A DNA stretch of 64,000 bases from assembly GCA_049177215.1 (NCBI GenBank), contig CP185379.1, positions 682,001-746,000 on the forward strand, written 5' to 3'. Below, one piece after another: positions 62,801 through 64,000 of the stretch. Made by a program: the position numbers and the translations under genes. The DNA comes from Pollutiaquabacter aromativorans. Its GTDB lineage: Bacteria > Bacteroidota > Bacteroidia > AKYH767-A > 2013-40CM-41-45. The notes below the pieces were generated by a model. It had not been told where the DNA came from. It saw nothing but the letters and a program-made list of their open reading frames with translations, and made no database searches. Position 1 is the first letter of the stretch. Each line of letters begins with the position of its first letter.

Positions 62801-64000
62801 GGTACCGGTGGCGTCTCCGGCACACACTACATCCGCAAACGCGGAGATAGCGGAGGTGAGTAAGGGTGGTTCATTGATAGCGATGTTAGCGGTTGCACTG
62901 CATCCGTTCACATCGGTGACCGTGACCGTATAGTTCCCGGCCTGCAATCCGTTGGCGGTAGCACCGGCTCCTCCGGAAGGAGACCAGGCATAGGTGAATG
63001 GGGCGCTTCCACCGGATATGGTCGCCGTAGCTGTTCCATCACTTCCACCGTTACACGAAACATCGGTCGAGGCATTGATGGCGACTGTGGCGGAGTTGGT
63101 GTTGGAGACGCCAACCGCAGCCGTAACAGTACAACCATTGGCATCGGTGATGGTTACATTATAGGCGCCGGCCGGAATGTTGGTAGCCGTTGATCCGCTA
63201 CCACCGGATGGTGTCCAGGAATAACTATACGGGCCCGTTCCTCCGGCAGGTGTGATGGTAGCCGATCCATCCGCGGCACCACAAGTGGCCGGGGTCGTGT
63301 TGCTGGTATAGGTGATCGCAGAAGGTTCCGTGACTGCTCCTGTCGCGCTACGCGTACAGCCATTAGCGTCTGTAATGGTAACAGTATAAGTGCCGGCTCC
63401 AAGTCCGGTTGCCGTAGCAGCGGTTCCACCGGCCGGTAACCAGTTGTAGGAATAGGGCCCCGTTCCACCTCCGGCATTTGCACTCACGCTTCCATCAGTT
63501 GCTCCATTACAGTCGGCAGGAGTCGGGGTGACCGATGCGGTAAGCGCCGGCGGTTGTGTAATGTTTGCGGTAGCTGTGCGGGTACAACCACTGGCATCCG
63601 TGACCGTAACGGTATACGTGCCTGCGCCGAGTCCGCTGGCAGTCGAACTGTTACCACCGGAAGGGGTCCATGCATACGTATAACCAGGGTTGCCGCCACC
63701 GGCATTCACGCCGGCCGAACCATCAGCAGCACCATTGCAAGTGACGTTGGTTACATTTTGAATGGTAGCTGTGATGACGGGCGGTTGTGTGATCGTGATG
63801 TTCGCCGTAGCGGTACAACCACGCGTGTCGGTGATCGTGACCGTATAATTACCGGCAGCCAGTCCTGTTCCTGTTGCTCCGCTTCCGCCCGAAGGTGCCC
63901 AGGCATAGGTGTAACCGGGAGTTCCTCCGTTGCCTGCTGCCGTGGCGGTACCGTTGCTACCGCCGTTACAGGTTACATTGGTGCTGCTGTTGATTTGGGC
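53849..64000 (-). CDS. Giant SprB-repeat surface adhesin with gliding-type C-terminal domain (5' end outside window)
   Basis: At least 3383 residues; the frame stays open to the window edge, so the N-terminus and signal peptide are not seen. The visible part has about forty SprB repeats of roughly 70-77 residues. Each has the scheme CNG-x-DG-x-A, GG-x-x-Y-Y-W-P-GG, G-L-AG-Y-V-V-TDANGC and ends with EP or QP. Two looser repeats follow, then two PKD domains (STYAWNLGDGSTSSETSPI and WYAWDFGDGSPVEHGSS) and a 90-residue gliding-motility-associated (CHU_C, type B) domain (AIYIPNAFTPNKDGVNDGF to RYVGHVTLVR). In Flavobacterium SprB moves along the cell surface in gliding; related proteins act as adhesins. 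T9SS export is expected. A GTG at 63709 is internal and not the start. Confidence 0.9.
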   Translation of the reverse strand, partial: AQINSSTNVTCNGGSNGTATAAGNGGTPGYTYAWAPSGGSGATGTGLAAGNYTVTITDTRGCTATANITITQPPVITATIQNVTNVTCNGAADGSAGVNAGGGNPGYTYAWTPSGGNSSTASGLGAGTYTVTVTDASGCTRTATANITQPPALTASVTPTPADCNGATDGSVSANAGGGTGPYSYNWLPAGGTAATATGLGAGTYTVTITDANGCTRSATGAVTEPSAITYTSNTTPATCGAADGSATITPAGGTGPYSYSWTPSGGSGSTATNIPAGAYNVTITDANGCTVTAAVGVSNTNSATVAINASTDVSCNGGSDGTATATISGGSAPFTYAWSPSGGAGATANGLQAGNYTVTVTDVNGCSATANIAINEPPLLTSAISAFADVVCAGDATGTATVLANGGSPGYSYAWTPAGGSGTTASNLAGGTYTVTVTDAAGCTSSTTVSINEPTPVTAAVTPTNITCNGAANGSANATPGGGTGPYTYTWSPSGGSGASASGLGAGSYTVTITDAAGCTATASANIAEPAALIANLTPADVSCFGASDGSVAATIAGGTAPLAYSWSPSGGSGATASGLGQGSYTVTVTDASGCTVSATAAITEPPQINALITNSTSLLCNGDGSGSATVSANGGSGALSYTWSPTGGNGTTASGLDAGNYTVTVTDANGCTITAAVTINEPPVLTSAITASTDLLCNAGADGSATVTANGGTAPYAYTWSPSGGAGTTATGLSGGNYSVLVTDGNGCTSSSNITINEPPAIQLNVNGTDATCGMLNGSATVSVNGGTPTYSYNWTPVGGTAITATGLDAGNYTIEVTDANGCIQRANVSLTNSLPPVTSSSVTSNVNCNGGSNGAATVSVSQGTAPINYSWSPSGGSGSSASNLQAGFYTVTVTDALGCTATENITITEPPVLTSSITGGDVVCGGLPTGYAAVDASGGTPGYSYSWAPGGAATDSIASLTGGNYTVTVTDANGCTSSAAITVAEPPVLTTSTASSDVSCLGISDGSATTTANGGTGAYTYNWAPSGGSGAAASGLGAGTYTVTVTDANGCTVTNSVTVAEPTQLNAALTTSSMVSCNGGNDATAAITAAGGTVNYSYNWAPSGGTAANATGLSAGNYTVTVTDANGCTVTVTVPITEPTLLTSNIPASTNILCNGGNNGDATVNANGGTPGYSYSWSPVGGTGTLASGLQAGNYTVTVTDANGCTSTAAVTITEPPLLTSSPNPVTDVACNGGNDGAASVTIAGGSPGYTYAWSPSGGTGANATSLTAGNYTVTATDANGCTVSSTFLISEPTLLSPLASSTDALCSGANNGTASVATNGGTPGYTYSWTPSGGTGANATGLGAGVYQVVVTDANGCTASATAIISEPSVLVLNVAGTSDVSCFNGADGTGSVTPTGGTANYSYAWSPSGGTGSSANGLSAGSYTVTVTDQNGCTAQVPLTINQPTQLTVQASAIDARCNGSTDGSISAIANGGTGPYGYTWSPGGAVTAGVNNVGAGNYSVTITDANGCTTTGSATVAQPAALSASATPVAVTCNGGSNGTVTVNVNGGTTGYSYSWFPGGATTANASGLSAGAYSVTITDANGCTTTAAATVTEPLAMQLSLSSTPSVCGGTNGSASVSVAGGTGPYSYSWSPGGGAGSTINNVGAGAYSVLVTDANGCTQSDIANVGNTGGPTVSASVNQQVSCAGGNDGRATVTVSSGTAPYSYAWSPSGGNGATANSLPAGNYSVTVTDANGCISSDNIVITEPSAVAAQVSSTPTLCAGSSDGSMTAQAAGGTGAYTFSWSPGGAVGATASGLAAGTYTVTATDANGCTSSASGTVTSPGALTASASSTPTLCNGGNDGTATANVNGGTAGYTYSWFPSGASGGTAAGLSPGNYTVTVTDANGCTTTASATVGQPAAMNLSTNSTPAQCGSSNGSASVNASGGSAPYNYLWNPSGATTQNATGLSAGAYSVVVTDANGCTQSDVANVGNIGGPTVSASTVQQVSCNGGSDGSATVSVSSGNAPFAYTWAPAGGTLATATGLPAGSYSVTVMDANGCISTDNVTITEPSPVQAQASATAALCRSTATGAVSAQAAGGTGPYTYLWMPGSIAGASASNLNAGTYTVTVSDQNGCTSTATASVTQPTAVTASTSTQATQCNGSADGSATVSANGGTPGYTYSWFPTGGNNSTTIGVAAGTYTVTVTDDNGCSITSTAVVGQPAAINVSTSSTPASCGSANGSATASVSGGAGSYSYAWSPGGATGANASGLVAGSYTVIVTDANGCTQTANASVSNIGGPTIATAVVQQVSCFGGNDGSATVNVSTGTAPFSFAWSPAGGSGATATGLSAGNFSVTVTDANGCISNDQVTITEPTALALQTTTQPTLCFGSPSGSADVVVAGGTGPYSYAWAPGGASSASAINLSAGNYTVTITDANGCTAGASATVAQPVALAANATATATDCNGGSDGTASVSVSGGTAGYSYAWFPSGSSGSTATGLSAGNYTVTVTDANGCTTSATATVTQPVAIQLTTSSTPSACSASNGSATVNVNGGSAPYTYSWSSGGSVNATANNLPAGSYTVIVTDANGCTNSASAVVANQGGPTVSLAATSNVSCNGASDGSASINVNGGTGPFTYQWSPYGGNSTSASGLGGGNYVVSVTDANGCLNFVNVSIQEPDAIQLQTNSTPTTCGGSNGTASVLAAGGTGSFTYAWTPGSGNNANLTNLASGNYSVVVTDGNGCTQSANVTVSSIGGATATLQSYTDVSCNGGANGSATISATGGTAPYTYSWSPTGGTLASASGLAAGSYQVQITDATGCVSTVQVLIEEPDPISILTSSTPASCNGGTDGSATASPSGGTPPYQYQWSPGGASTPTAGGLAAGLYTVVITDAGGCNESESVAVNSNTSMVLTPTSTNVGCNGMANGSAAVSVSGGAAPYSYSWLPAVGSGATASGLSGGNYTVTVSDANGCVNLYQFEIEEPAPLLAALPADQALCPGFVLVLATSVSGGTQPYAYLWTDGSTDSSQTVSPVGTTQYGVTVTDANGCSSGPLSVTISVPDPLTVVATGDATLCDGSATTIGSQASGGAGTYTYSWNSGQILTPGSTVYPAQDTTFTVTVTDACGTTATDQVTVLVRPAPEVAFTPQEIAGCSPVVVNFLDGSTTPAGSTYAWNLGDGSTSSETSPIHTYTEPGTYSVSLLIETPDGCIDYLNVSNLVTVHPYPVAGFSASADTVSLVNANVSFENTSSGASWYAWDFGDGSPVEHGSSAAHNYADTGTYQIQLIVMNPAGCLDTIFGTIRVEQDFAIYIPNAFTPNKDGVNDGFLPLGVGWTDFEMWIMDRWGLVIFHSTSPETPWNGSYQNNEQPCQQDVYEYIVSVKDFRGKGHRYVGHVTLVR
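55100..64000 (-). repeat. Tandem SprB repeat array (about 40 copies)
   Basis: Repeats of 210-231 bp within the adhesin gene, each encoding one SprB unit that ends in a TDANGC-like motif. I count 39 canonical copies in the window (including one between 63710 and 64000) plus two degenerate copies between about 54600 and 55100. Synonymous positions differ widely between copies although the encoded motifs are constant. The array continues beyond the window. Confidence 0.85.
56229..59876 (-). repeat. 912-bp higher-order repeat (four SprB units per period)
   Basis: The GGPT marker codons start at 56229, 57141, 58053 and 58965: three intervals of exactly 912 bp (304 residues). A second marker, the CG-x-x-NGSA segment, shows the same 912-bp step (57331 and 58243). 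A half-period copy of the marker (GGAT) lies at 55773, 456 bp before. The right-hand limit (59876) is one period beyond the last marker and is only nominal. Confidence 0.75.

Noticed and set aside
63707..63709. GTG as start of the giant adhesin gene
   Set aside because: Translation upstream to base 64000 gives further perfect SprB sequence without a stop, so this codon is internal.
53849..64000. CRISPR-like regular repeats
   Set aside because: The repeats are 210-231 bp, coding, in frame and diverged at synonymous sites; they are SprB protein repeats.

Overview
The window reads as chromosomal DNA of a member of the Bacteroidota that carries a type IX secretion system (T9SS). The sequence evidence is: at least five large secreted proteins with T9SS C-terminal sorting signals; a PorU2/PorV2 pair; a giant SprB-type repeat adhesin; a HYC_CC_PP / TonB-receptor / metal-binding-protein cluster; a DUF5686 beta-barrel; and -7 promoter elements of the Bacteroidota form TAnnTTTG just upstream of several starts. 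I saw no tRNA, rRNA, CRISPR array, prophage or insertion sequence. Coding density is high, and no gap between genes reaches 300 bp (the longest is 18735-19023).

Layout. 1-11 kb: the 3' end of formate-tetrahydrofolate ligase, a UbiD-type decarboxylase probably used in menaquinone synthesis, a large T9SS cargo with an unrecognised N-terminal domain, a PlsC acyltransferase and a secreted subtilase. 11-17 kb: a hotdog-fold protein and a nitronate monooxygenase-like flavoprotein facing away from an acyl-CoA synthetase and a 3-hydroxyacyl-CoA dehydrogenase/enoyl-CoA hydratase gene that is split by a one-base frameshift. 17-23.7 kb: a MORN-repeat protein, NudK, a small Ala/Lys-rich secreted protein, a nine-PKD T9SS cargo, and an ECF sigma factor overlapping a gene whose product joins an inner-membrane helix to a barrel-like C-terminus. 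23.9-27 kb: thiolase and acyl-CoA dehydrogenase, which with the 12-17 kb genes make a nearly complete fatty-acid beta-oxidation set. 27-33 kb: another T9SS cargo, then the metal-related cluster. 33-38 kb: an amidohydrolase lipoprotein, a YfiT-like DinB protein, a secreted YciI-like protein, a CtpA protease and YebC.

38-45 kb: a heptamer-repeat island around a perfect 30-nt palindromic terminator, then porU2 and porV2 in one operon. 45-54 kb: pssA-purS, then an envelope operon on the minus strand (kdsD, tatC, an AhpD-like gene, a DUF5686 gene, lptB) divergent from recQ. 53.8-64 kb: the 3' part of one very long reading frame (at least 3383 codons) encoding about forty SprB repeats, two PKD domains and a gliding-type C-terminal domain. 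It runs off the right edge of the window.

Themes. Cell-surface biology dominates: T9SS cargo and accessory factors, Tat export, LPS/Kdo export genes, phospholipid synthesis and an anti-sigma-like envelope protein. The second theme is lipid catabolism. The least explained items are the exact 912-bp higher-order period inside the adhesin gene, the cysteine pattern of the PKD cargo, the heptamer island and the frameshift in the beta-oxidation gene.
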